64,000 nt of DNA, from NCBI GenBank assembly GCA_002081555.1, contig MZNV01001586.1:1-64000 (forward strand). Reading direction: 5' to 3'. The notes beneath the pieces were generated by a model. It searched no databases, had not been told where the DNA came from, and was given only the letters and a program-made list of their open reading frames with translations. Position 1 is the stretch's first letter. Each line of letters starts with the position of its first letter. The DNA is from Protostelium mycophagum. Lineage: Eukaryota > Evosea > Variosea > Protosteliida > Protosteliaceae. Of this stretch, positions 1 through 12,437 are shown one piece after another. Position numbers and translations under genes: made by a program.

Positions 1-224
1 GTTTTGGTTTATCTCATCAGTATGGAGGAGGACAACATCAGCCTGATAGACAAGCTAGTCTCAAGAGATCATACAGTCTCAAGAGAGGATACCGCTGTTA
101 ATATTAGAGAGCAGAGCGACATTGGCAGATGTGTCAAAAATGGTTGGCCTCAGACAAAGAGAGGAGTTCTGTGAACAAAATCACAAGACTGCAGTATTCT
201 TGGGACAACATCTATGTATTACTT

Positions 225-722
225 GATCTTGTAGACATCATTGGAAAGTAATGATTAATGAACCACTCACAAACACATACTTAACAACTGCAGGCCAGAT
301 GGCTCTTCTGTGTCTAAAGTCTTCACAAAATGCACAGGTGTACTTTTATTCCTGGGACCGCAGAGGGTGGCGCAAAGCTATCAAAAAAGTACACCAATTT
401 ACAAGACAAAAAATTGGCAGAACCTTACATCATCAAGCCATTTACTCCCACCTCCAAACAGAAGAAAAATGTTGATCTTGTAGACATCATTGGGAAGGTA
501 ATGATTAATGAACCACTCACTAACACATACTTAACAACTGCAGGCCAGATGGCTCTTCTGTGTCCAAAGTCTTCACAAAATGCATAGGTGTACTTTTATT
601 CCTGGGACCGCAGAGGGCAGCGCAAAGCTGTCAAAAAAGTACACCGATTAACGAGACAAAAAATTGGCAGAGCCTTACATCATCAAGCCATTTACTCCCA
701 CCTCCAAACAGAAGAAAAATGT
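225..722 (+). repeat. Two tandem copies of a ~250-bp unit with splice-like borders
   Basis: Copy 1 is about 225-473 and copy 2 about 474-722, and they are more than 90% identical by eye. Each unit holds a possible intron (GTAATGATT...CTGCAG), a short exon-like piece, a second possible intron (GTGTACTT...AAAAAG) and a longer piece reading DKKLAEPYIIKPFTPTSKQK in one frame. After copy 2 the sequence runs into an unrelated open stretch to about 899. The unit is not a multiple of three, so it could be a duplicated exon pair rather than a protein repeat. I do not recognise the product, and copy 2 has a stop early in the long piece unless a different acceptor is used. Sequence 1-224 contains a 50-codon open stretch from position 21 that I cannot assign. 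Confidence 0.75.
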
Positions 723-1104
723 GGAGGCTGCAAGACAAGCAGAAACAAATATCTTGAGGAACAACTTGAAGAGAAGAGACATCATTTCAGGGACAGCTCG
801 GCTAAACTTTTCGCTCTTCGCGAATCTACTTTGAAAAACACTCATAGAGTTATATTGAAGCTGTGGGTTGCAGTCTCCCAAATTAATCAGAGAACATAAC
901 CCATCTAGTCACAGAGTCAAGTTCTGAACAATCCCCCTGTTGTGTGCTTTATGTCTTTTACTATTCTGTTAGATCTCCCAAGTAGACAAGGTTCTTCTAG
1001 GTCAGGATTTCAGTTGATGGAATGAATTGATTGAATTGTTGACCTAATCTACTCAAAATTCAAAGTATTATTCAATACCACATATTGAGCACTGTCTACA
1101 ACCA

Positions 1105-1177
1105 GGCTCCATGGCCAAGTTGGCAAGGCGCTTCCCTAGTAAGGAAGAGATCATGGGTTCGAGTCCCATTGGAGCCT
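1105..1177 (+). tRNA. tRNA-Thr (anticodon AGT)
   Basis: A full cloverleaf can be drawn. The acceptor stem GGCTCCA pairs with TGGAGCC. The D arm is GCC..GGC, the anticodon stem CTTCC/GGAAG encloses loop CTAGTAA (anticodon AGT), and the T arm is ATGGG-TTCGAGT-CCCAT. There is no intron. The internal B box GGTTCGAGTCC is intact and a T-rich stretch (CTTTTTGC) follows as a likely polymerase III terminator. Confidence 0.95.
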
Positions 1178-1300
1178 ACTTTTTGCTTATAAACATTAAC
1201 TTGTTGATTATAAATTAATTCTGTACATTTATTTCATCAACCCCAAAAGATCCCACATCAATGTTCATCTTACTTCATATGCAAAAGAGACAAACAACTT

Positions 1301-4300
1301 TTATGGACCATTCAATTGACTCTCTGTCAGAGCTGGGTTCCAATCGGCCTGATGATTCACGAGGATTTGTGTCAGCTGATGATACCGATCTTGGTTCAGA
1401 AACAACGGTTTTCCTCGGTACATGTCAGGATCTTCTTCTCCATGCTCATCCTGTCAAAAATGTCAGAGTGACAGAGACATGACACTTGACGTACGAGATA
1501 GGGGCTGCCCCAGACAGAAAGTCTTCCAAATCTGTGACCATGTCGTGCCGCGCGATGGACCGATACGAGAGTGGACTTGGGGTTCAAATATACCCCGACA
1601 TCGCCCAAGCAGGGGATAATATGCTGAGGATCTTCAGAACGTCTTTATATGAATTATATTATTGTATTATTCACCTCTTCACATTCCACTAATCCGCATA
1701 TCAGACAGATGTATTTCGTGTGTCCCGAGACACAGTGCTGGCATCTGCTGTTGCCGTATTTTTGGAACAAGTCGTTGTAAGACTCGGGAAGTTCGATCAG
1801 GGAGAAAGGTCCGGTGGGTCCAGCGGGGGGGAGGTCGAGGGGGGGGACGTCTCCCTGGTTACGTCATTCTACAACTCACTATTATCTTTCTGTTCGTGGC
1901 GCGGAGCGCTGGATTTATTGGGGTGACAAATCTGGTGGAAATTTCGTTGAGATTTACCTTTTCTGGGCTTGGTTCTGGGTCTGTCTTAATCGCCTTGTAT
2001 TCGGATAATCTCAAGAACCATTTCTTCCGCAACTCAAAGAAACCCCCTGATGACGTCATGTTACGTAATGCCGTCTCCACCGTTGGGATACAGAGGTATC
2101 TGCGCCAGTCATCTCGTTGTAGTTCGTCAAGTAATAAGAACAAAGGTTACAGATAGTCATGCTTTAAGATTAAAAGAATTGAATTACGCACCTTGAAAGG
2201 GCGGCAAACTCATCAGAGCCGTAACTCTGTTGTCCTGGTGATATCCATGATATTATTTTCTGGTCAAAACCTGCATATAACAATATGCTCGTAGATCGTA
2301 AAAATGGCATGATCAAGTTGTAGATGTAGGTGAGGTGAGAGGGGGGGATAGTGGGGGGAGATGCTTCCGTATTTTCCTGGAATTTTTTGGCCCATTTTGA
2401 AAAGCCGTCCTGGCGTTCTGAACAATAATAAATACTTTTTTTGTCTATGTTTCAAATCAAAGGAAAATTTTCTTTACCCTCAGAACTCAACCAGTTCACA
2501 CCAAAAGTATCCACTTGGCCACTCATGTAATGCTCCATCACCTGACATTATTAGTTTTCCCGCCAAAAACATATGTTTGAAAAACGAAAAAACCTGAGCC
2601 AGAGCCGCGTGGTAAAAGATGTTGACGATGCCGTAGAAGTTGTCCAAAATGGTTTCTACATGAGGCCACGCTAACACAACAGACACGAGGGAAGAGAAGG
2701 TGTCCCTAACCAAGAGTGGAGGCTGAATGTCCGAAACTCCTGTTTACGTAAATCTACAACTATATCTTCAACGGGAGTATTTATTTCCGAGGTTAATTTT
2801 CGATTCTATTCTTGGCCTGCAGCTCTGCCGCAATAAATTTTTCCGCAGTATTGAAAGACACCAACACATTCAACCTCGTTGTAGACAGCCAAAAATAGAT
2901 TCAACCCACCTGCTGGCTGCTTCCAGTCCTCTCTCGCCGAAGGGATCTCTCCCTTCACCATCTGCCACAGGAATTCATTCTGCTGACGTATTTCCACGTC
3001 ATCCTTCGTCATCCTCAAGAACGTGTAGGCCAAACCGCAGTACAACAAAGACTTGATCTGTCTTGTGCTGTTTTGGTCCAAGGACAACCAAACCGGCTGT
3101 GGGCTCGAATCTTTGGGCCGTCTCAAAGCGATCTCGGAACATCCGATGGTGGCGCCAACAGCGGACCAAATCGAGATGAGGCTTCTGTATTCTTTGGACT
3201 CGACTATAATGGTATTGGCCTGCTGGTTCAGGTTGAAAAGCGACGCCACGAAGTTTTCCAGGACTTCGGAGAGCTGTGGGGTCAATTCGAACAGATTTTG
3301 CTGTCTACAACGAGTCAGGAAAATTTCGTGGAAAAAGATAGGTGGTTGATGGGTTTCAAAGATATGAAATTGAGTATCTCACGTGGGCTCTGGCTTGGGG
3401 AGATTCGATAGAATTTTCAGTGAAATTTCAGGGGTGGATTCTTTGTCAAATACGGGTTCCTCAAGGGGAGCATCGGGGTTACCCTATCACGTCGTTCATC
3501 TACAATTCCATCTACAATGAATCTCACCTTGAACAAGAGATTTTGTATCGGGATTATCGGGGCTAAAGAGCTGGCGATTCTTCTACAGACTAGGCACAAA
3601 AATTCGTTCTGATCACGTCATTTTCAAAACCAAGAAATGCACTCAAGACTTGGATTTTTCGCGCCATTTTTTCCCGCCAAAATAATGACTTACGTCCTGT
3701 GGGTCTATGAGTCCCTCCCCCTCAAAGGGGTTTCCCTGAATCAATCTTCCCATCAAGGAGCTCTTGTAGTTCTGCAGGCAGTCCGCATGTACAACATGTC
3801 CACAATATTGTACATTGTTCTGAATCCCGGAATTCAGAGAAAGAGGGCCGTTGCTGACGGGCGAAGCCGCAGTGATGAGCGACACGATCAACTTGATCTG
3901 GTCCGTCACTTGTTGATGCAATTCCCTCATGTTAGGTTGTTGGTGATATCTCGACTGTTGTATATCGTTCAGAATGTCTTCGGAAAATTCGCGCATTCCG
4001 AGAAGTTGCTCGAGTATTGAATCGTGGAAATCTATGGGGATGAAGGCGTGGAGGTTTCCATTGATCGTCTTAAAACAGTCGTTCATGATGCTGTAGGTCA
4101 TCAGGTTTGTATTGAGCTTGCAACGGATTTTTGAATTCACAGTTAAAGTATATTTTGAGGTTGTGGTATTATTCATAGAATCTTACAATAATTTGTCAGA
4201 GAAAATGATGACCGCTGCAGCGGTCTAAAAACACAATAAAATGTCTACATCTCGTAATTCCGCGACAGGGGTCCTTTTTCGATTGAAATTTCACGGAAAA

Positions 4301-7300
4301 CTCACCCTTCGAGATCCTTCTTAGTTGTCTCTATGTCATTCTTGATACTCTCCTCCTCTTGAATCTGCCCACGATCTGATAGAGATCTGAAGAACTGGTC
4401 CAATAGATTGAAACGGTTGTGGACCACGGACTCCTGGCTTTGCGCTGTGGGGATGGAGTTCAGCGCTGCAGAAATCTCTGACACAGAGTTGGCGGAGACT
4501 GGGGGGTTCGCCTGTGGGACAATGTTTTGGCGGGAAAATTCTTCGAGTTCTTCGACCTCTGAATCCTGAAAAAGTCAGGTGGTTGTAGATTGGTTACTTT
4601 TACGTACGGAAATATCTTCATCAGTGTAGTGGCCTGGGAAATGACTCTGCCCGGTGTCATTCCTTACCAATGGCAATTAATTGTAATATCAATTTGATTT
4701 TTTATTCATGAAGAAAAAATTTCGAGTAATTTTTTTTAAATTTTGAATAAGTTACAGAATATTGGGCATCGTCTTCGTCATCACCAGAGTCAATCTCCTC
4801 GCCAAAACCGTCAAATTCGGGCTCCTGTGGGTCTTTCAGCAAATCGAAAAAAATGGCAAAACCGTGCGTCGACCGGGAATCGAACCCGGGTCTCCCGCGT
4901 GGCAGGCGGAAATTCTACCACTGGACCATCGACGCGTTTGCGTAAATCGATCAACAACAACTCGATCATACGTGCGCATGATTCAAAACCATCGGTATCT
5001 TCATTGAACGAAATGTTATCTGAGATACTCACGTGCATGAGGCTTTGCATGTAGACGAGAACTCTGTGGCTTCTATCTGCATCACGGTCCATTGTAGATA
5101 TATGTCTGCTGTCGATCCACAGGTCCGACTCGTCCATCCCGTCCTCGGACATATCATCTGATTTCGGATCAGTCCCATTATGTTTTAGAATGAGCACTCA
5201 CAAGGCCAAGATCCCACAGCGTTATCCTTCTCCGGCTTATTCTGTGCTCTATGTGCCCGGATCACGACATCATGATTCACCACCTGCATCATCTTTGATT
5301 GCTGGATGAGTGAGATGAAGCCTAAAGGCCTCTTGCAAATCGACTCTTCTTCGTGGCAAAGAGCACAAGTTCCGGAAGATAGGAAGGGGTTTTCATCGAA
5401 GAGAGGCCTGGGGTATTGAGTGATGACGTCACAATGTTCTATTTTTAGACTCTCTTTTTCGGGGCCGGAAATTGAACGGCCAATCAAAAATACATCATTA
5501 TGCTCTTGCACGAGAATGGTATCATTGTAGATGCACAAAAAGACTCGTATACATCGTTGTAGAACCTCCTACTTTGTCTGCTGTACATCCGATTCTGTCA
5601 TCTCTTCGTTGAGATCGATCTCACCGAGCAGATCTTTGTTTTGCTCCGTGAACTTGGCCTGCTGTGCGGCCATCTTGGCCATGATCGCGGCTTGCTGCTC
5701 CTTCCTTCTCCTTCTGATTTCTTCTTTTGTGGTGTTGTCTTCCTCTTCATTTTCTCCATCTACAACGAGGTGAGTGGAAAAATCCACTGAAATTTCGGAT
5801 GTAGATCTCGGGTTGGATCTGCGATCTTGCAGATCCATATTTGTTATGTGAGAGACACTGAAAATAGAATAAATAGATGATGAGAAGGACTGACCGGCCA
5901 TCTTCCTCTTCTTTGTGTTGGATTTGTGTCCGAGCTTCTCGGCGACGTTGTTTATATAGAGCTTCGCGTCGCCGTCCTTACTCATGAGCTCGATGATGTT
6001 GCTGATCTTAGAACTCTGAGGCCTGCTGTTGTCTGCCGCCAACAGCATCAACAGTGATGTGATGGAAAAGTGCTCCTTCTGATTCTGCGATTATGGTCAA
6101 TTCACGCAGAAATTTCTGGGAATTTTCGATCTTGTTGTGAAATTTCACCTGCTTTTCGCTGTTCACAGCTTCAGCTTCTACTTCGGAGATCATGATGCTC
6201 AGCATATCAGAATTGGCGGGAAAGTGTATGTCCCCTGACTTTCCGTTAAAAGCACCGGATTTTCCCGCCTTTTTTCTCGAAGACCTCGTCTTGCGTAAAT
6301 TTGGGGTGGTCGGGGTGGCAGGTGCTTTGGACGATTTTTTGGCGGGAGATTTTGCCGGAGTTTTGGTCGGAGTTTTCATGGGTGTTTTTCCGGATGGCAC
6401 GTCATCACTTTCAATCGTTGTAGATGAGAGAGATAGCCATATTAAGTGAATCACTTCAGCCAATGTATCCTGAAGATTTCAGAAACTTCCATGAAATTTC
6501 GTGGAAATGTTCTGTCCATCATATATTGAGGAAAATATGGTAAATTCGAAATAATTAATTTATATTTAAATTTAATCATTGAATAATAAATAAATAATAA
6601 TTCAATAATTTAAAAAGTGGATCTACAATGATTGTACCTCAGTGATGGTGACCTTTTTAGTTACTGCAAGGTATAACACAACAAAAATAATCTTGCACAA
6701 ATATTGTGATGAAAATAAACTGTCCAAATCTACAACCAGTCAGCTTCAAATTTGAATCTTTCAAAATGGCGGGAAAATCTTACCAGACATGCAAGGATAT
6801 GTCACAAGGTTAAAAATGTTTTCTGTGTTGTTGTTGTTGTTATTATTATTATTATTATTGTCTGATGAGTTCTTTAACTGCTCGTGGTAGCGCTCCGAGG
6901 CCTTCTCGAGCTCAGTCTGCAAGTGTTAAAAAACGAGGGAAATGTGTCGCGGTTAGTAACCGTGGTTTCGCGTCAAGATACCGCAGCTGCGTAAATAGTG
7001 TATAAAAAAATAGTAAATATGATGTAAAATGAAAGGAGAAAATAATGATTGTAGAGAGAGTTGTAGATGAGTACCTTGGTGTAATGGTGGAAATAGGGGT
7101 CGAATTCCTTCCAACATTCATCCTTCAGGTGGTATGCTCCTTGTTCCATTTGTTTGGGCTTGGAAAATACAGATACCTGATGACGTCATCATCACGTCAA
7201 TATTCATCTATTTTTATAACTCAAAATCATTACAATGCACAGAAAAAAATATATAGGCAGCTCTGCCACACCACAAACTCGTGTTACATCGCAATAAAAA

Positions 7301-10300
7301 CAACATATCCGACTTTGTCCACCTTTTTTAAAAAAATTTTCGAAACATAATATATCCTCGAAGGGTAATATTACCTCCTTCAGAATCTCCTCAAAAGCGG
7401 AATGTTCGACCCACTGCATCTCTATCTTCCCAGTAATCTGTGAATGTGTAGAATCGCTGACAGCGAGTCTGTGGATGATTTCTTTCCTTATGCATTGCTC
7501 TGGTGTCTGGCCGGACAGCGTTCTCTCGGTGCAAAGATTGATTATAAAGAGAAAGAATTCTTCAAGCAGTTTGAGTTGGTTTTCGGAGGGCTGGAAGGCG
7601 TTGTGGTCGAGCCAGGGGGCGAGCTCAAATGTTTGGGCCGCTTTACGAACGAATTCTTCGGCGCCCATGCAGACAGCACCGATCTACAATTTCAATATTC
7701 CACTTTTTTGACAATTTAAATTTAATTTTTAAATCTTTTGAAAAAGAAATTTAGTTCACGTACTTGGATCATGAAGATGTCGATGTCTCTCATGATATCT
7801 CTGAAATATACGGATTCATAGGATGTACATTGTGCCCATATCTCTCTTCCATTTCTATTCCACATTCCGACACGGTTCTGTGCGACAAATACCTATTGTA
7901 GATGAGGAATACTTTCGTTCAAACTTCAATTCGATCGAAGAAATAAGATGAATAATTGGAAGAAATGTCTTGACAAGAAGTCATCCCTTCTCGCCTGAAA
8001 TTTCACCGAAATTTCACTTCAAAAGAATCTTCAAAGAAATTTACCTGGAGACGTAGTGGGTGCTCCACCAGGGCGGTACCGATCTGGACTCTTCCAACAT
8101 TCTTACCCGCGAGTCGCTGCAGCAAACTGCATATGTCTTGACAATATGTCCTCGCCGCTGTTATTCGTCAGCATTCACCTTCTACTGTATTTTTGTTGAA
8201 CAGTCTTGATATTTGTTATCTCATGGATGAGCTGCTCCACGAAGATTGGTGACCTCATTGTTAGTGGCTTTGCCGATGGAGCTGTAGAAGTGCATTCTAT
8301 ATGATTATGGTATTTTAGACACAAAAGATAATTATGTCCTTTGTCTTGAAAATCTAAAAATAACACAAAGATATATTTTCGACAATCTACAACTCACCTT
8401 GGTGTAAAAATAGACCCAAGTATCTGTGTAGCGGCAGATGCACGTAGTTGGCATCCCGAGACACCACAAATGCACCCTTCGTCCTCTTCTTCTCAAGCTT
8501 CATCTCTTCGTGATACCACTTGTATAGGACGGAGAAGTTTATGTCTATACTGCGGTCCAGCATCTCTGCCAACCCTTCCAATTTTCCATTCTTGTAACTG
8601 TCTTTGGCCGTCTACAATGAGGTGAGTATTGGCGTTGTAGACAGAATATTGAAGAATGGTCAAGTTCACTGAATGGATGTTGTCTGCGGCAGAGCTGCAG
8701 AAGGAAGTGGCGGAGCCACAACAGTGCATCGTCTTTTTTGGCTTGTATGCAGCTGCTATGCACAGAATTGAATATTGTTTTTTGCAGGTTTCGGCTGCCT
8801 GCAGCGCAGCTGCACAAGTAAACTCTATACTACAGCACAAGTACACAGTGCAGCTGCAAGTAAGTACACACTATTTACAACGCATCTACCGAGAAAATCC
8901 CACATATACCGACACCTCACCAACGTTTCAAACGGTTGGGTCAAGAAATAAACCAGCCTCATCACGTCAAATTCCATGGAGAAGTTGTAGATCCACTTGA
9001 TGTTGTCGTATTCCGAATGTCCCTCCAGCACCCTCACGTTGAGCTTGTAATTCATCCCCTGCATGTGCTTCAGGTTGTTTTGAAGCCATCGTTGTAGTGT
9101 TCCGTCAGTCAGAAAAGAAGTGGAGAGTTCTCTGTGTGATAGACAGTAGAGTAAGTCCATACTGACACGGTTGTGGCTCTGGCTGGTGGGTACCTGTGAT
9201 ATCTTAACGAAATGACATTGATTTTGAAAATGCCTGAATGCCGCATTGTAGTTTGTCACAAAAATCAAACTCCGGTAGACCCGAGTCTGAACCAAAAAAA
9301 TAAATAATAAATAAAAATTACATCTACAACGGGCAAATGGTTCTCGGAACGGACCATGATGCTGTTCTCCCATTCAAAGAACTTGTCAACGATCAGGCCC
9401 ACCATTCCCTCTTCTCGCAAGATCGGAACACAGTTGCGCATAGTGAAGAGCTGCACCGGGAAATCGGCCAGCATGGCATCTTCTGACAAGTTGGAGTACG
9501 ATTTCTCTAACGGTCCTTTGTCGCTGATCTTCATCTATTCGAATTTTAAATTTCGGCGGGAATTTATTTGAAAAAAATGTGAAAAAAATACCTGTTTCAC
9601 GACATTTTGTGCGTAATAAGGAATAAAATGGTATTTTAAAAATGTTTTTCTGAACGTGGGGTCAAAAAGAAGCGGGAAAAACAGGCAGTGCACAGACTCC
9701 ACAAGACCCCTGTTGACTCCCAGACTGGCGTGGAGCTCAAATAAATCGTGGAGAAGTGACCACCGCTCCGTCTTGCCCGCCTTTGTTCTGTCCTTCTCGT
9801 TGTAGATGGCCGAAAATTCTGGAACACCCTCGACGTCCCCTCCCGTGGAGACTTTTCTTCCCAATAGATCTGATATATGCGATTCGTCTGCGATCCAGAC
9901 ATCTGCGAGAATCTTCCGGAAAATATCTCCGCGACGCAACAGGCCGCTGAACCATTCCACAGTGGAGTCAATCCTTGCCTCCAGAATTTTCTGCCTCTTT
10001 TCTGTGACTTTTCTGAGCATGGCCGTAAGATTTCCAAGTATAACGTAGAAAACGTGACGTATGCAGGATTCAATTTGAGGAGGGCCTGCCACTACGATCT
10101 CTTCGTTGTTGTCCGAAACACCCCTGTGCTTTGCGCAGAATCCACTGTAGAAAGTTTAATCAAAAATATGGAGGTCGGAAAGAACTCTTTCCGCAGAAAA
10201 GACGCGAGAGGTTGAGATTGTGACGAATTATTTTCAAGACGTGAAGAGTTGTTGCGATGATCGGCGTCAGCTGTGTTTCACTTTCTTTGTTTCTGCAGCA

Positions 10301-10915
10301 AAGCCACGTCAAATACTGCACCTAATAGAGAAGAAGAATTCGTGATGAAGTGATGCAAAATAAATCATGAAAAACGACCTTGGCCGCCATGCTTGGAAAT
10401 CACCGCAATCACAGACTCCTCCTGCTACTTGGATGAGCTTGTACTCATGTCCTTTGTGTGAACCATTGGCAAAACAATCTGTGCATATAGCACAGGAACT
10501 GTCCATCTCACAAGTTGTACATTTGTATGCCTGATCCCCATCACGCCAAACTACTCCACAGACGTTATTTTTGAATACTCCAGATTGAATTAATTCGTCC
10601 ATCCTCTTTTCTATGTCTATTGTGCCGAGAATAATCTAAGCATATCAGTGGATGATCCAAATTTTAAATGAGTGATCTGCGAGTGATACTCACCTGCATA
10701 CAAATCTTCAGCATATCAGCCTCCTCCATTTTTTCCTTCTTGTTCCCATTGTCTGAGATTTGCAGTAATAATTTCGAGATCACAGGTATTATGTATTGTG
10801 GATCCTCATGCAAAGACTGGACAGCAGATTGTCGGGCTTCATTTTCACCGCTCAATATGCCATTTAACTTTTTTGATATTTGGTCGGCTTTTAGAGGTCG
10901 CCCTGAGGCAGACAT
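1301..10915 (-). CDS. UBR-type E3 ubiquitin ligase (PRT6/UBR1-3 family), many introns
   Basis: A large ubiquitin ligase of the N-degron pathway. The start is the ATG at 10915 (MSASGRPLKADQ). A complete UBR box, which in this family binds destabilising N-termini, lies at about 10600-10390: CGVVWRDGDQAYKC, then CAICTDC, HKGH and GGVCDCGD. Long helical exons follow. A basic KTPxK-rich segment lies near 6250-6420, and RRRRKEQQAAIMAKMAAQQ near 5700 is typical of the family. The RING begins with CALCHEE near 5370 and resumes with CGHVVHADCLQNY near 3800. The C-terminal cap ends in GVYLNPKST, PYLDEHGEEDPD and GKPLFLNQDRY, with the last intron at 1451-1494 and the stop at 1301. The split RING and the cap resemble plant PRT6 and UBR3 more than UBR1; no ClpS domain was seen. 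Individual exon borders are mostly unresolved. Confidence 0.93.
4865..4935 (-). tRNA. tRNA-Gly (GCC) inside a sense-strand intron of the UBR ligase gene
   Basis: The cloverleaf has acceptor GCGTCGA/TCGACGC, anticodon loop CTGCCAC (GCC) and T arm CCGGG-TTCGATT-CCCGG. It lies within a roughly 208-nt intron (about 4825-5032) of the host gene, in the same orientation. The donor follows exon QSLMH and the acceptor precedes exon EPEFDGFGEE. Its 71 bases are identical to the tRNA at 40162-40232, and the first bases of 3' flank (CGGTTTTGCCA) also match. Confidence 0.95.
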
Positions 10916-11247
10916 GATCGCCTCGAAAAAGATCAGGATCTTGGGATCATTTCAGAAATTTTCCGTTCCTTCCCAAATATTTGAACCCACTACCTACATC
11001 TACAACAGTGTATATTGCCGCCATTTCTGTACATCAGAAAGATATTAGTCTCCGCAAAACAAAGAGCAAAAAGATGGTCGTTCATTTAGCGTGAGAAAAT
11101 GTTGCTTCCCTGCAGAAATTTCAAGTTGACTGAATAAATTTCAAAAATTCAAATTTTTTGAAGAGTATTAATAGACAAAACTTTATTGGAAGATTATTTA
11201 TGAAAATTTAAAATAAAATGGCCATGTTTCGATACATCTCTCAGACT
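10916..11247. other. Intergenic, UBR ligase promoter side
   Basis: This is about 330 bp between the UBR start codon and the stop of the upstream minus-strand gene. It holds one ATCTACAACAG word near 10998 and AT-rich DNA around 11140-11210, which is also the 3' end of the 11248-12129 gene. I see no gene here. Confidence 0.6.
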
Positions 11248-12129
11248 TTATATATCGTCCTCTTCCTCTATGTCTTCCTCCTCCTCCTCTTCTGATTCAG
11301 GGTCTTCTAGAGCAGCTTGTGTTTCCAAGATCTCCATGATCTGATCATCAAAGTCCTCATTTCTCTTCTTGGTGTCGTTGATCTTTTTAGAGAAGAACTC
11401 TATTTTGTTTTGGACCTTCTGGATGGAACGTGTGAGGGAAGCTCTGTCCATCTTGTTGATCTTGTATTTAGACCCTTCATCTGCGGCGGCGTCGACCTTC
11501 AATTGTAACTGTTCACACCTCTCCATCAGCTCATTTGTGCGTTTGATGGTGATGTCTGTCGGTGTTTCTTGGAACTGATCCACTATTTCGTTGAGATCAT
11601 CCTCCACCTCTTGTAACAGTAACATGAAAATGTCTGCAGGATCATCTTCATCTTCATCTTCTTTGTTTTCTTCTTCTTCCTCTTCCATCTTCGGTTCGTT
11701 GGCCATTAATCTATCAATCTCTACTTTCTGTTTTCTCTCGAGTAAGTTCCTCTCAAAATCTGCTCGTTTCTCCCAATCAACAGCTGCTGGTTCTTTGTGA
11801 TACTTCTGAAGAAGATGTCTCATGAGAAGACCAAGAGCGCCAACCCCAAGCGACGGTACCACAATCCAACGCCAATCGAAACCGAGATCATGTCTGGCGA
11901 CCAAAAACCATCTCATTAAGAAGCCTGGCTGGATCGTATATGGTAAAGCCTCACTCAGCGACACCGGTTTTGGAGGAGGGAGGACGTAATATGATGGCAT
12001 GTTGTTCTGATCTGATCCGCGATCTGTCGTGATGTGATCATGTGGCTCGTTGTAAAACGGTAGGAAATTTCCTGGTTCGTTTTGTACACTTTGAGACGAG
12101 ATTGGCCTATTTTTAAACCACATCTGCAT
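11248..12129 (-). CDS. Single-pass membrane protein with BAG-like helical domain and acidic tail
   Basis: An open frame of 293 codons. After a polar N-terminus with PPPKP comes one hydrophobic segment at about residues 87-105 (WRWIVVPSLGVGALGLLMRH). A charged coiled coil and an EEEEEENKEDEDEDD stretch follow. A three-helix region at about residues 185-262 (MERCEQLQLKVDAAADE..., then ASLTRSIQKVQNKIE) resembles BAG domains, which in known proteins bind the Hsp70 ATPase domain. The tail is EESEEEEEEDIEEEDDI-like. The BAG call is inferred from helix pattern and the leucine/basic spacing; a Pex14-like membrane coiled-coil protein is an alternative. The gene is divergent from the lipase gene starting at 12438. 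Confidence 0.75.
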   Translation of the reverse strand: MQMWFKNRPISSQSVQNEPGNFLPFYNEPHDHITTDRGSDQNNMPSYYVLPPPKPVSLSEALPYTIQPGFLMRWFLVARHDLGFDWRWIVVPSLGVGALGLLMRHLLQKYHKEPAAVDWEKRADFERNLLERKQKVEIDRLMANEPKMEEEEEENKEDEDEDDPADIFMLLLQEVEDDLNEIVDQFQETPTDITIKRTNELMERCEQLQLKVDAAADEGSKYKINKMDRASLTRSIQKVQNKIEFFSKKINDTKKRNEDFDDQIMEILETQAALEDPESEEEEEEDIEEEDDI

Positions 12130-12437
12130 AATTGGGGTCTTTGTTGCAGCAAAGAAATTCCTACCACCTCCTTTTGATTAATAGATATCGACCAGATTGG
12201 TTTTAGCCAGGCATACGTGGGATTGAAGTGGCCTTTGGTACAGATCTTGGTGGTAGTAGCAAATATTCAAATGAGATCCTTGATGTCTGAAGTGGTGCGC
12301 TGAGGCACTTGTGTTGTAAATTTAATCCAAAAATAATCTCAATGAAATCCAATGTTTTTGATGAAATCTCCCGTGAATCATTCCCCAAGAGATTTTGTGG
12401 TTCCCAAATCGCAACATTGACGATCAGCGCAGCAACC

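Noticed and set aside
4743-5197. Open frames on both strands around 4740-5200 reading through RPGIEPGSPAW or VDGPVVEFPPATRETRV
   Set aside because: Those stretches are the tRNA-Gly read as protein; the same peptide appears at the second tRNA copy near 40162.
6822-6860. TTG/TTA microsatellite as a functional element
   Set aside because: A plain GTTGTT/ATTATT simple repeat in an intron of the UBR gene.
9535-10215. Plus-strand and alternative minus-strand frames within 9.5-10.2 kb
   Set aside because: Shadows of UBR ligase exons; only the frame with GVNRGLVESVHCLFFPLLFD fits the host gene.
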